A DNA stretch of 64,000 nt from Aplidium turbinatum (GCA_918807975.1 OU964926.1:3348001-3412000); one strand, 5' to 3'; positions 50,069 through 62,335 are shown, numbered from the stretch's first letter. Notes: generated by a model from the sequence alone, not told the origin. Program-made: numbers and translations.

Positions 50069-53000
50069 ATGTCTTCTAAAAGAAAAAATACAAAGCCAAT
50101 CAGGGTTTCAGATATTTTTTTGCAATCTAGCAGCAACCCTTCTGTCCAGTCAGGTAAGAAAACTAATTCGGTATTCAAGCGTGTAATTGTGGAAAACAAG
50201 TGTAATGGTGAATGTCTAATAGTAATTTAATTGTTGAAGTTCTTTAATGTGTAACTTGTCTGCATGAACTTAAATATTGTGAATAGGTTGTTGTTGTCAT
50301 TGTTAATATTTGTTTTATTGTCGACTTTAATACGTTTTCACGCCCCCTGCCTGCACTGAATGCTAGATAGGTAGATCAAGAAAATGAAGTATCTTTTGAC
50401 AGGTGTCAAACCCACAACAATGCTTGATATGAACGACTTGGTTACATGTCTTGTAATGCAAAGAAATTTATTCTCACACGAGTCAGTTCAATCATATATA
50501 GCTAAATATCAATTTCGATCAGCTAGAAGCTAGATCATCTTCAGTTAAGCTTATTCAAATAGAATCATTCTATTTCTATTTGAATAGAATATGAAGATGA
50601 TCTAGCTTCTAGCTGATCGAAATCGATATTTAGCTATATATGATTGAACTGACTCACGTACGTGAGAATAAATTTCTTTGCATTACTAGATAGGTAGAGA
50701 ATCATAAAACCAATCAATTTGAAATGCTTGACATAATAATGATGGCATCGAGCAATTGGTTTGTAACTAATCAGTCCACAATCCACATACTCTTTGCATA
50801 AAATATCTCGTAGAAAATAATTTAGAAATGTGCAAGAAAATAATTTTGAATTAAAGTTTATGTTTTTTTGCGCTTGGTTGAAAATAATAATTGACCCACA
50901 GTCTAATCTTATTACTTCAGAGGAGTGTCTAATGTCTATGATAGATAACTTGGTAAAAATAGGGATGTAAGTATCCTGTGAAACTGTTTATATTTTCATT
51001 GCTAACTTTATATTCCTTCCATGCGTGTTTTTGTTGAATAATCCTATAACTGACGTATGTTTATTGCATCTCAAATTATTCAGGTCTTCCAGCAGTTCCT
51101 CCTCATCCAGATGAAGAGCTCCCCAGCAGTCATGAGCAAGGCTTTTCTGGAGCAGAACAAGGTATCTCACGTCTTCCATGAAAGATTGTTACTTTATAAG
51201 ATTTTGATTAAATACCCAGGTATGGCATTAAAATACACATTGTCGCTACCTGGAATTCCAGTCAACTTCACAAAAAAAATGATAGATGGATTTTATTGAT
51301 GATATTTGCTAGTGTGTCAAAAGGAAATGAACGTTACATGTTTTACGTTTACGATTGCATCATTGCATAGTTATTTTTTGAAAAATTGGTTATGAATTAA
51401 GCTTCTTCCTGGCAAGTTACTTTGTCTCTCCCCAACAAACCACAAGACCCCCCCACCATGGTATCGCCTTATGCCACATCCAACTCAAAGTGGCTTCTAA
51501 GTTCTTCCTATGGTGGAAAAAGCAGTGGTAAGTGGTTTGCACTTTTGAATTATTTTATTCTGTCGTTTTTTGTGTGCATCCTACAGTAGGTAAGCAGTAG
51601 GTGTCAAATGCTGTTGAAATGTCAAATTCTCTTTTGTGTAGTCACGTGAAGATACATGGTGAGTTGACTTGCCTGGTATCTGTATGTGAGTAACGTAAGT
51701 CTTATACATATTTGTCATGTTGCTCCACAAGTAATCTACTTGGTGTTCATTTTGTTTGTATAGCAAAAATTATATGCGACTTTGTTTCATCCGCAGATGA
51801 CAATGCTTTCGATGTCTTGCGAGGAAGCCCGTTGACAAACGGGGAACATAATGATCCTTTGATGTCTGACTACAGTAATTCTCGGCCTTTTCCGAAGAAG
51901 ACAAGAAAAATCCGTTATAAATATCATGAGAATTCTCAGGTTTGTCGGAGGATGTATGCACTTGATAGTATATGGAACAAGTAACCATAAATCTTTGTAG
52001 TTCTGGGCGATATTCAAATGCTAGAAAACCCCTCATGTTTCAAAGGCCAACGTCGTGGTGAACAAATCGACCACTATTATCCGAACAACCACAATAGCCT
52101 GTCATGCTTCTGTCCCTCATGTGTTGAAAATTCGATATCAAGCGGAAGTTTCAAATTGCCGACACAAGTGATGAGGCTGCATCTGTTGCTCAAGCTTCTG
52201 CATTATGAAACTGTCAGCATCGAGCTCTATAAGACGTTTTATCATGTTATGAATAGGCTTATCTCATTATAGCGCCGTGCTTCTCGGCTGGCTTGATATG
52301 CTTAAACTACAAGCTAATGCGTGCTTTTTGTTTCTTGACATTGTTTGAGAGAACTTTACAAGTGTTCCAACAACCAGATTTACCCTACTCTAGCAACTAC
52401 ATTACTGCGCAACGTTGTAGTAATTTTTTGCGTATGTTTATCGAATATCCCCCAACCTTGAAGGAACTTGTGTGTCCAATTTCAGGTATTTGTCAAAGTT
52501 TGATTCTGTTGAAAGATTTTTTTGTGCAGGTGAAATATAAATGCGATGTATGCCACTACTGCACCAATCGAAGCGACCATTACAAACGTCATTTGATAAC
52601 CCACTCTGAGGAGAAGCCCCTCGTTTGCTTGACTTGCGGCTATCGGAGCGGGAGATCGGACCACTTTAAGTAAGTGAGGTCGTGTTTAAAAACTTATAAA
52701 GCCTTTTAACTGGTCGCACGTTTGTATTATGTTTTGGAATTTGCCTTTTTTGACTTGTAACTACAGCGTACACTTCAGCAGATATGCTTCAATGTAGGAA
52801 ATTTTTTTTCTAACTTTCAATCACGCGGAGTTGTAGTAAATCTTGTAAGTAGATCAAGCATAGCCTGCAGATAAGATGTTTGGGTTGTTACTACAACTCT
52901 CCCTGGTCCGTTGATTAATTTGCTTTGTTTCAAGCCTTTTTCACATGCTCTTCAACCTCTATTGCCGTATCAAGGTCGTCTACTTGCGTGCAGTGGCTCC

Positions 53001-54286
53001 TTCAGTTACTGTCTTATCGAGATTCCTTCTCTAGGTCCATCCAGATTAGTGTGACTTCCTCACAACTAATAAATTCTAAGGAGGTCTTGCTACCCGATAC
53101 AGCCTGGTATATGGGGCCCAGTGTGTGCAGGGAAAGAACATTTGCTTACGCATTCACTTGTTGAAAGGTAGCTCCAGAGGTCCGTATCACAATCGGCTAT
53201 GGAATACATATGTTTATTGTTTATTTAAGTACAAATTCAAATTAACGTTTATTTTCAAATGACGGTTATTTCAATCCACGGATACAAATCCTTTTCGTGT
53301 TTCAGACGCCATCTGGGGCGCCATGGTTTGAGCAAGGAAGAAATAAGCAAGCAATGTGAATACAATGGGATACGGAGCGTTTCACAACATGCCAGGTGGG
53401 CTGATAGACGTGACAAAGCCTCGCTCGAGGCTCTATGTAGTTTCAATCGTTTAAAAGCGGCATCGTACAAATTCGGTTTCATCAAGTTAGAGGCAGTTTG
53501 CCTATCGGCAAATACTGAAAACAGAATGAAGTTTGCGTGTGAATGTTTCAAGTTTTTGTAATCAAAAGTCGAAGATATGTGGCAACCCTGTTGGAAACGT
53601 TATCAAACGTTGAAATGACGTGCTGTATTGGCAACGATACGGGCTTGGCAAGTTTTTATTTGTCAACTACATGCAGTATCAATCTGACATCATTTTGATG
53701 TAATAATGCAATGCAATTGAAGCCTGATTATGTCTTGGTGTTGCTAGTTTATGTGCCTGATTTAATCGAATTACATAAAAAACGTCGATTTTACAGAAAT
53801 CTTGGCCCACTCTTACAGGGTGAAAACGATGCTTTGATGTTCCGTGTCAAATGCTCAACCGACGACTCTTCTCCCACAAGTTCCAATGCTTCTTCAGGTC
53901 AAGCGACTGTGAAGAAGTTTTCTTGTGATATTTGCGGGTATACCACCGATAGAAACAGTCACTTCACCAGGCACGTCCGAACCCACTCTGTAGACAGGCC
54001 GTACAACTGTGAAGCGTGCGGCAAACAGTTCAAGTTGGACAGCTATCTTAAAAAGCATCGTTGCTCTGTCAAGTCCAAAGCGACGACCTCCACCCATGTG
54101 GACAATGGACCAGATCGGCCTTTTCCTGGCAAGCCACTCGTACTCCCCGGGTATGCTTCTATGGTAACAAATGACGACTTGGAGGACGGTTGTTCAGAAC
54201 TAACATGCGCAACTTGTGGTGTTATATTTGATCAACAGTCCGACCTAGCAACCCATACTTGTCATAATTTAATGGAAACTTTATGA
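50069..54286 (+). CDS. C2H2 zinc-finger protein, probable transcriptional regulator
   Basis: Seven exons: 50069-50153, 51084-51161, 51417-51527, 51797-51939, 52530-52669, 53306-53395, 53797-54286. All junctions are GT-AG and in phase, giving 378 residues. The N terminus MSSKRKNTKPIRVSD resembles the MSRRKQxKP motif by which FOG, SALL and BCL11 proteins recruit RBBP4/NuRD. Fingers: 1 (about 142-164) YKCDVCHYCTNRSDHYKRHL with ITH; 2 (about 171-192) VCLTCGYRSGRSDHFKRHLG, split by an intron in its helix; 3 (257-279) FSCDICGYTTDRNSHFTRHV; 4 (285-305) YNCEACGKQFKLDSYLKKHR ending in Cys instead of His; 5 (near the C terminus) LTCATCGVIFDQQSDLATHT. The linkers HSEEKP and HSVDRP are TGEKP-like. Proline/serine-rich sequence lies between. 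DNA-binding nuclear function is inferred from the fold; I do not recognise the orthologue. The first ATG is one base after a TTTTTAAG acceptor, fitting trans-splicing. Exon 3 has the weakest acceptor support. Confidence 0.85.
50376..50685. mobile_element. Fold-back retroposon with tRNA-like part and hammerhead-like core, in zinc-finger intron 1
   Basis: A perfect 13-bp repeat CTAGATAGGTAGA flanks it (50363-50375; 50686-50698). The left part holds, on minus, GTGGGTTTGACACC, a Pol III B-box-like element. The rest (about 50456-50685) is an inverted repeat; on minus its core reads CTGAAGA, a long GATC...GATC stem, GAAAT and pairing flanks. One extra base precedes stem II, and the mirror core on plus has lost its first base. 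Layout parallels 1262-1552. Confidence 0.55.
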
Positions 54287-54406
54287 CATTTCTGCTTCTC
54301 ATGGCCACACATCTTTCCTCCTGTTTGCACAATATTAACTCAGCATGTCACTGTTTTTGAAGGCGATGTTTTCTCACTGGAGCTACACAAAGCGGTTCAT
54401 TATATA

Positions 54407-55044
54407 GGGGAGCAAGTCTTTTAGGCGCAGACAGTTAGGCGCCTGTTAAATAGACGCGCACACTGTGGCGTCAGGATATTTAGGTGCGGAGCACTGTGGC
54501 GCCCGTTTCTTTAGGTGCATTTTTATGTAAGTCTGCAGATTGTCTCAGCTTGGCAGTTAGGGCAATGTTTTTCACGCAAAATGTTGTATTGAACAGAAAA
54601 ATATGTTGTTTTGTTAATGCGCGTGCATTTATTTGTTGTTAGTCATGGCTTCAGTGAGTGAAGCTGCTTTATCCGGCAATGCTTTTCACACAAAATCTTA
54701 TATTGAACAGAAAAATATATTGTTTTTTTAATGGGCGTGTTCGGCATTTATTTGTTGTTAGTCCAGGTTTGCGTCGGCGAAAGCTTTATCAATAAATTAC
54801 AACTAACAACAAATAAATGCCGAACACGCGCATTAAAAAAACAATATATTTTTCTGTTCAATACAACATTTTGTGTGAAAAACATTGCCCTAACTGCCAA
54901 GCTGATACAATCTGGAGACTTTACTAGGAATAACAACTAAATGAACGGGCGCCACAGTGCTCCGCATCTAAATATCCTGACGCCACAGTGTGCGCGCCTA
55001 TTTGACAGGCGCCTAACTGTCTGCGCCTAAAAGACGTGGACCCT
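54407..55044. mobile_element. MITE family F1, copy 1
   Basis: Ends GGGGAGCAAGTCTTTTAGGC and, inverted, AGGGTCCACGTCTTTTAGGC; target duplication TATATA (54401-54406; 55045-55050). Subterminal repeats such as GGCGCAGACAGTTAGGCGCC pair across the element. Repeated blocks around TTGTATTGAACAGAAAAATA lie near the centre. The first AATAAA after the zinc-finger stop codon is inside it (54791). Confidence 0.75.
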
Positions 55045-55827
55045 TATATAGACCGGAAGTGTGATGCCCGTGAATCCACCTTGTACTCTCGCACTCTGTA
55101 AAAGTCCGAGGTATGCGCTTGGGGACGCGGCTTGAAAGAGTAACAACATTTATGATCTGTACTGGGTGATGGCATGGGCAACTTGATCATGTTATAACTG
55201 AAGGTAGGAATTCTCAGTGCCGTGGTCTCCTCTGCATTGCAAGCATCCAAGCCAACACATCGGCTTCTTGAACATGACTCGGACTCACACGGTTTCTGCT
55301 ACACTCGTCTCAGATTCTTCATGTGTAGTGGAAAATTACAAAAATCCACTTAAGCGCTTTCGAGTGGTAACTACCTTCCAAGTAGTTGTTGTAACATTTC
55401 TGACTATTATTGATTTCTGTTCGTTTTTAAACTTTACATGCATGCCGTTCGCGTTTGAGAGTAAATTATTGTGCTTGAACAGTTTCAATCATCACCGACT
55501 GATAATTTATTGTGCTTAGGTGGTGGTTTAATCTTTGTGACGCTTTGTACAAAACTATTCCTAAACTACTAGAAAATAGAAAAATTGCTCTTGTTGCCCA
55601 ACTGCAAATATCCAGACAGCAAAATCTTTCTGGCAGCGATGCTCACGAACAATGCCCACACCAGTCAACGTGGTCATGCATCATCTGATAATGTCATCAT
55701 CGATTGTCTTCAGTTTTGTCAAGCCAACCAAGGTTGGTTTGCTTGGCGCGGTTAGCAGGAGTGGCCCAACAGCTTCAACTACCGTAATTCATTTTGCTAT
55801 ATATGGTTCAACCATATTGGCTAATTA

Positions 55828-56731
55828 GGGGAGCAAGTCTTTTTGGCGCAGACAGTTAGGTGCCGGTCAAATAGGTGCGCACACTGTTGCGTCTAGATAT
55901 TTAGGTGCGGAGCACTGTGGCGCTCGTTTATTTAGGTGCTATTCCTAGTAAATTCTGCAGATTGTATCAGCTTGGCAGTTAGGGCAATGCTTTTCACACA
56001 AAATGTTGTATTGAACAGAAAAATATGTTATGGTTTCCGTGCGTGAAGCTACTTAAACCGGCAATGCATTTTACACAAAATGTTATATTGAACAGAAAAA
56101 TATATTGTATTTTAATGCGCGTGTTCGGCATTTTTTTGTTTTTAGTCCAAGTTTGCGTCGGCGAAAGCTTTATCGATAAATTATTCAAGTTTCCGAACAT
56201 GACTGAGTTCACTTTTAGTGAGTCAAATAATAACTACACTAAACATCAGTCAAAAATATACTGTAGCCAATATTCAAGTGGGTGGTAGGCTTGAGTGAAG
56301 AGTAACTTAGTTTTCCGTCAAAACCCCGACTAGGTTTAATAACGAGCAAAGTCGTACCATTATGCCTGCAACTTGTAGCCAGGGTTCATATGCCCTATAG
56401 AAAGGTATTCATGTAGTAGAGCGCTGTCTCATACGAACTCGCCACACGACCAATGCATAGCAAATGTCCTGTGGAGATGTGCTAATATCAACAGTAGTAG
56501 AGCGTTGTCTCGCACCTCATCTCCACAAGCGTATTGACAAAACGACATATTTTTCTGTTCAATATAACATTTTGTGTGAAAAGCATTGCCCTACCTGCCA
56601 AGCTGATACAATCTGCAGAATTTACTAGGAATAGCACCTAAATGAACGAGCGCCACAGTGCTCCGCACCTAAATATCTAGACGCCACAGTGTGCGCGCCT
56701 ATCTGACCGGCGCCTAAAAGACGTGGACCCC
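55828..56731. mobile_element. MITE family F1, copy 2
   Basis: Ends GGGGAGCAAGTC and GACGTGGACCCC; target duplication TAATTA (55822-55827; 56732-56737). Shares GGAGCACTGTGGCGC and the central TTGAACAGAAAAATATAT blocks with copy 1, and has about 250 bp of extra interior. Confidence 0.75.
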
Positions 56732-56737
56732 TAATTA

Positions 56738-58463
56738 GCGCCGCCCAATCAACGAGTTTGTCAAGAGACTTTATCTTGCTTACTTCAAAGTCAAGTTAGG
56801 TGGCCATGAAGAGAGTCGAGCACCTCACAGGGTGTGCATCGCAATATTGAGAAAGTGGTCAAATGAAAAGAAGATTCTGTTGCAACGTACCCCTTTCGCT
56901 GGAAATTGTTTCCACCCCGTACGTTAAATAGACGTTAACTTATCGGTGCCTGTGAAGGCCAGCTATGCGAACTATTTCCCTTGTCTTTTGTTATTTTCTG
57001 CTTGATATGCTGCTGTGATGTCTTCTGTGTTTCAGTATTGCGGTTTGTTATAAATTTTATAATTTATTGATATTAGAATAATTTAGACTAGATACGTTCG
57101 CAACGTCCGTCTTGTTGTTTTCATGAAGAGTGTTTCTTTGCGCCCTGATACGAAATGTAACTTTCCATTCTTGATCCGTCTTAACGATGTTTTTCTATTG
57201 ATATCATCCAATATTCGTTTTCCGTTTGTTCGTTACAATGAAGTTCCCGTCACTGCTTAGCCTTGTTGAGCAAGATCAGCGTTGGAGGGGGGGTCAAAGG
57301 TCATTATTGGGGCGGAAAACAATAGAAGAGATTACCAAAGGTAAGCTCTGCTTGGCAAAGTAACTTCTTTGATCTTATTAAAGACCTTAGTGTTCCACGC
57401 TGGAGCTGTTGGCTTTGGTGCTGATTAAATAAATATAGGCTCAAAATCGCCAATCTTGGAAGAAAATAACCCATGTTGATGCGCAATCTGCTGCAAGCGG
57501 AGATGACGACTGATGATGAAATAAATATAGGCCTAGCATCGTTGTTTTCCAATGTGCATTGAAATATGGTTAAAACTTCAGCGCTGAGTTGATTGTGATG
57601 CCATAAAAACCTTCCTGCTCTGTCGTGTTCATTGGTGCACGTAGAAAGTTCCAGCTCAACACCTGTTTTGTCCAAGTGAAGCTCCAAAAATGTGCAGAAA
57701 CGATATCACACTGTTTCACATGCAGTCGAACCGCAACAAAACATATTGTAAATTTCTTGTAGATTGCTGCCACTTTAGTAAATGAACTGTCTTTGTTTTT
57801 CGTTTTGAAAAATATTTTTCTATTTTGTGCATGAAAAATGTATAGCTTGTTTCGAAATGTGCCTTGTTTGAAATGTCCATTATGTTCGCAATTGTATGTG
57901 GTCGAAAGATTGCATTCGAATTAAAGCACTGACGATAAACTGAATCGTTCCACCCTCTTTATTTTATCAGGTAGACACAGCATTGCACGTAAAGCTTTCA
58001 AGAGTCTAGCATAAAGTTTTGTCGTCAGTATTTTGATTATAGTAGGCTATGGCAGGCCGATTGATGATAATCTTTAGCCTTAACATCGTGAAGGTGTAAA
58101 ACTTAAACTTGTTATTAATACGATATTCTAAAATTTGACCAAGTTCGTTTCAAAGTCTTGCTGGTGCATTTGTAGGCTTGCCATATTTTTATCACCCAAA
58201 AAGAAGACATGTTTAGTAAGCAAGTAAAATGCCAGTGGACTTTTACGTTTAAACAATTTTAAATCTTAGATGATTATAGGCTTACGTAGCAAAAGTGACA
58301 AATAAAAAACATAACATATTTATTTGTCAGACTCGGTCAATGAACATTTTGCTGTTTTTTGATTTTCTCCACAGAAAACATGCGTTTTACATTTGCATTT
58401 TGAGCCATAGCTTATTGCAGATAAAGAATTGCTCGATTTTTAACAATTCATTGAAAAAAATCT
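56738..58463. other. Intergenic, no recognisable gene
   Basis: The minus frame at 57304-57687 (127 codons) shows no family motif or splice partner and is not called. Confidence 0.35.
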
Positions 58464-58471
58464 ATAGTTAT

Positions 58472-60431
58472 TAGGGTGGGTCGAAATTTGGACTTTTTCT
58501 TCGATTTCATTGCTACAAACTTTTTTTCTTGCGAATAGCCATAAAACGACATTCCTGAAAATTTGAGCTTGATCGGACATCGTCTTCATTTCTAAAAATC
58601 GCGATTTATAAAGGTACCTGAAGCGATTTTTTCGAGGCTTGAAAATGCATTGTTTTTAATAGAAAGTTGTTTTCACGAGATTTGAAAACGTCATAACATA
58701 CTTAATTCTTATTGAAAAAAGATGATTTATGCGTCAACAGATTCAATATAATTAGGAGAATCCAATTCATTGTCTACTGACTTTGAAAAATGATGACGTC
58801 ATTAAACTGTAATTTGGAAATAGCGATAAAACTGATAATCCTGCATGCTTCATCTCTATGTTATTTGATAATGAATTGATGTACTTTCCAAACATAAACA
58901 TTATGCTGGTGCTTGATGACGTCATCTACATTATTAAATTACGTTTCACTATGATGGCTTTTGGAAAATATTGCGTGTTTGTGATAGATAATGGATCGTT
59001 ATCAATTAGTTATGATTCGCTTGATTTTAAATAACAATATTGCTCTTTAAAGATTTGTTCCACACTGCCTTTCCGGGTGTGCAAAATAGGCATTCTTTTT
59101 AACATATTTCAACGCAATGTCTCGAATTTTATCAGGCAAAAGTGAACAGCACTGCAATGATTTAAGGACATGCTTTGGTCCGTCTTTGTACAATGGTTCA
59201 CATTTTATATTGAACCAACATGAGGCATATTGAATGACTATATGCGCAACAATTATTTTCAAGTTTTCTGCAATGTCACTTGGCAATTTGTGATCACTGA
59301 TGTATAGTTTGTAGCAACGTGATGCGAAAGTTAGCCACCACGAATGATTTAACAGACCAATCTTTGCGTACATCAGTTTAGATGAAACATAGCCATTCCT
59401 AATGGCATTGGTAATCTCGTACAGATACCTTTGATCAGTCGATAGATCTTTTACTCTGTGCTCCGGTAGCAAACGATTTCCTGGCCCCGTATTCACAGGC
59501 ACAAATAAAGGGTTGACTTCTTCAAATTCAACTCTACTTAGAAGCTTCCCTATTGGCCCTTTAAATGGTGTGTCACCACTGGTAGGTCCATCTAATGTAG
59601 CGAAGACGTGTCGAAGGGGTAACTTATTGGATGCAACATGCATATAAACCAACTCACACGATGACCAAGGCGTTGTTCCAGTCCAGTTATCACACCTGAT
59701 TTAAATCCAGTGTTTACATTCACGGAATCACACCCAACTACTTTGACACAATGCACCATACTATATTTTTTGATACAGTCCATGAGAGCATTTGTAATAT
59801 CTTCAGCTGTTTCTGATATTGGACTGACAACAGTTAAATACTGATATCCAGGTTTCTGAACAACACTGTAGTGTTTTTCGCGAACAAAAATCTTTCCACC
59901 TGTTCTTGATGCTATCTTAACAGTTTCATTTTAATAAAGTGGGTGATGTCATCAATTACGTCATCAAGGACCAGCATGATGTTTATGTTTGGAAAGTACA
60001 TCAATTCATTATCAAATAACTTAGAGATGAAGCATTCTACATGCATGTAGAATTATCAGTTTTATCGCTATTTCCAAATTACTGTTTAATGACGTCATTG
60101 ATGACGTCAACCTTTTTCGGGGTCAGGACACAATGAATTGGATTCTCCTAATTATATTGAATCTGTGGACGCATAAATCATCTTTTTACAATAAGAATTA
60201 GGTAAGTTATGACGTTTTCAAATCTCGTAAAAACAACTTCCTATTAAAAACAATGCACTTTCAAGCCTCGAAAAAATCGCTTCAGGTACCTTTATAAATC
60301 GCGATTTTTAGAAATGAAGACGATGTCCGATTAAGCTCAAATTTTCAGGAATGTCGTTTTATGACTATTCGCAAGAAAAAAGGTTTGTAGCAATGAAATC
60401 GGAGAAAAAGTCCAAATTTCGACCCACCCTA
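58472..60431 (-). mobile_element. Cut-and-paste DNA transposon with long terminal inverted repeats
   Basis: The termini TAGGGTGGGTCGAAATTT and mirror extend as inverted repeats of over 300 bp (left 58472 to about 58800; right about 60110-60431). The exact 8-bp duplication ATAGTTAT is at 58464-58471 and 60432-60439. The minus-strand transposase-like coding lies between, see the separate entry. An 8-bp target excludes mariner and Harbinger; hAT, P or Merlin-like groups remain possible. Confidence 0.88.
59047..59940 (-). pseudogene. Transposase-like gene of the 58472 transposon, frameshifted
   Basis: From about 59940 the frame reads ASRTGGKIFVREKHYSVVQK...SETAEDITNALMDC, then VKVVGCDSVNVNTGFKSGVI and LEQRLGHRVSWFICMLH. 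A one-frame change near 59640 leads to LPLRHVFATLDGPTSGD...IGKLLSRVEF, LSTDQRYLYEITNAIRNG, LLNHSWWLTFASRCYKLY, YASCWFNIKCEPLYKDGPKH and a stop at 59047. The conserved acidic CDS and LDG blocks suggest a DDE-type catalytic core, but I cannot assign the family. No clean start codon was seen. Confidence 0.7.
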
Positions 60432-60548
60432 ATAGTTATGCAATGTTTGAACTATTCTGTCCATTTTCTAATGTGCCATCATTTAAATAAAGTTAATGCA
60501 AGCTAGCTATCAGGTTTAAGACGCCTTTGCACTAGCTTTGGTATAGAT

Positions 60549-60620
60549 CAGTGGTTCTCAAACTTTTCAAAAACTTTGTTGAACGGTCCTCTTGTGATTT
60601 TTTCAACGACTTACGGTCCT
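60549..60620 (+). mobile_element. Solo hAT-type left end
   Basis: CAGTGGTTCTCAAACTTTTC is a hAT-like terminal sequence (compare 38412), but no matching right end was found before 62000. Probably a truncated copy. Confidence 0.35.
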
Positions 60621-61027
60621 CCAATAACTTAAGGCAAATTAGCGCAAAAAACGGTAAATAATAATAATTTACTTGTTACATGCAATTAAAAATTCACACG
60701 TCAATGAAATGGGTGCAACTGCTTAGGTGCTATCAGTTCTACAGTGCCGGAAAAAAAATCTTTACATTCAATCGGCAAAAAAAAACTTTACATGTAGAAT
60801 CTGCACAAGTTCTTAGCTTACTGTTCCCGCCAAAAGCATTTCGGCACAAAAACGCTTATAGTTACATCATTAGCTACTCTCTGGCAACACTTCATCGTAA
60901 AGCCGTTGCTTTGCGTGCCTTGTGTTGCTTTCCAGCTTCGTGAATAGTAAGGGGGGTGAAATCGCACAATATTTTTTTCATTTTCTTAAAGTTTCGAGGT
61001 CTTGCAATTTTTTTTCAAAAACTAATA

Positions 61028-61149
61028 TGGGTCAAAAGAAGAAGAAAGTGGAAAAAAAACCTTGTGCCTTGACTTTGTTAGAGAAGGGAAATTCTTTGAT
61101 TGTTGTAGCCAGATATATTGGGGTCTCAAGAGGTAGGCTAACTTACTAA
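61028..61149 (+). pseudogene. Possible truncated transposase N terminus (helix-turn-helix)
   Basis: The frame reads MGQKKKKVEKKPCALTLLEK then VARYIGVSRGRLTY. The LEKG-S--VVARYIGVSRG pattern resembles the N-terminal helix-turn-helix of pogo/Tigger or Tc1 transposases. It ends after about 40 residues. Confidence 0.3.
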
Positions 61150-61345
61150 CTGACTATCATCATCATTGTCAGCCATTGTTGTTCCACTGCAGGACGAAGG
61201 CCTTCCTCATATTTTTATGATTTTGTCTGTCTTTGCACGTTTGTGTCCAGTGTTTGTCGAATTGGTAGAACTGACTATAAGCATCACGAAACACGCAGCG
61301 ATTAAAAGCAATTTCTTGATGCTTATAGTCAGTTAGTTAGTTACC
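61150..61345. repeat. Retroposon-like fragment and 68-bp inverted repeat
   Basis: TTCCACTGCAGGACGAAGGC resembles the conserved 3' region of RTE-type LINEs. It is followed by AACTGACTATAAGCATCACG and its mirror TGATGCTTATAGTCAGTT (61268-61335). Confidence 0.35.
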
Positions 61346-61707
61346 TTCAAGAGGTTGAAATTTATTGCATTTAGTGTAACGCGTTCAATGCTTTTAAAAA
61401 GATTGTCTGACATCAAAACCAGCAACAGCATTGCTGTTTGCTTGCCGTTGGTGGACGTTCTTGTGGAATCAATACAAACCAGATTTGGTCATTGGTTCGA
61501 AGACCAGTAGCGCACCCAGCATGGGGCTAAGGGGGATCAAGCCCCCCCCCAAACCCGCCACAAAAAATGAAGTTTTTGTATGTTCCCCATTTAAGTTATA
61601 CCTTTTGCTTACAAGTTAGATATGAATAAGACACAACAATAGCCTACAACAGGGCTGAGCATTATAACAATATATTTTACATATTTACAGTACATATGGT
61701 TTTAACA

Positions 61708-61750
61708 GTCAAACGTTTACGGCTTAACTTTAAGCCCTCATCAGGAATCT
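61708..61750 (-). ncRNA. Degenerate hammerhead-like motif
   Basis: On minus: CTGATGA, a GGCTTA-AAG-TTAAGCC-type stem, then GTAAAC where GAAAC is expected. The core change argues against activity; it looks like a decayed Penelope-type terminal motif. Confidence 0.35.
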
Positions 61751-62075
61751 GAAAATAATTAAGTTAATTAAAAAATGCAATAAATTTCAACTTTTTGAAG
61801 GTAAATTGAGATTAGGAAAAGGCAACAACATACTGTAAATAACTACAAAAAAATGTGCACCACAGGGAACGTGATATATCAAGTAAATGTTAAGAAGAAT
61901 GGACGCGTCTCCAGCAAGTAATTGTTTGTTTGAATTTGGGTTGTAGCGTTAACACTCAACAGTGCTTCCTGAATTCTGGTGTCAAATTGGGATTTTCTTT
62001 TGCGTAAAATTTTAAATGAGTCAGCAGAGAATTTTTGATCTGTGCAAAAAGAACACTCCATGGTATGATCTTTGA

Positions 62076-62335
62076 TGGTAGGGGAAGGTGGGGCAAGATG
62101 ATCATCGTAAGGTTAAAATCTCAATAAAATCCAAAGTTTAAAAGATATTTACAAATTCTTAGCATTACAAAAGTATGTGTTCATTTGCGCATCTAATGGT
62201 AGCATGCTTTGCATTATAAGCCAAAAGCATGACAATCTATAGCCATTTGAAAAAATGTAGACGAGATGATCATCTTGCCCCAGTACCGGGGCAAGATGAT
62301 CACACATATGGGGCAAGGTGATCATACATTTTATG
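62076..62335. repeat. GGGGCAAGATGATCA repeat element
   Basis: GGTGGGGCAAGATGATCATC (62087), its mirror GATGATCATCTTGCCCC (62264), and two further direct copies at 62288 and 62311 make a small element with both direct and inverted copies. Right boundary uncertain. Confidence 0.5.

Noticed and set aside
50550-50565. CTTATTCAAATAGAAT, the reverse complement of the 16-base spliced leader I recall from Ciona (ATTCTATTTGAATAAG)
   Set aside because: On minus the next bases are CTTAAC, not a GT donor, and it lies inside the inverted arm of a fold-back element, so it is not an SL RNA gene. A shorter match at about 5151-5164 is also followed by GA. Chance in AT-rich palindromes is likely, although it is a hint worth remembering for the species.
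52018-52272. Extra exon of the zinc-finger gene
   Set aside because: The neighbouring exons join in phase without it, and the frame has no finger or clear splice sites.
57304-57687. Minus-strand frame of 127 codons
   Set aside because: No recognisable domain, no splice partner and no compositional sign of coding.
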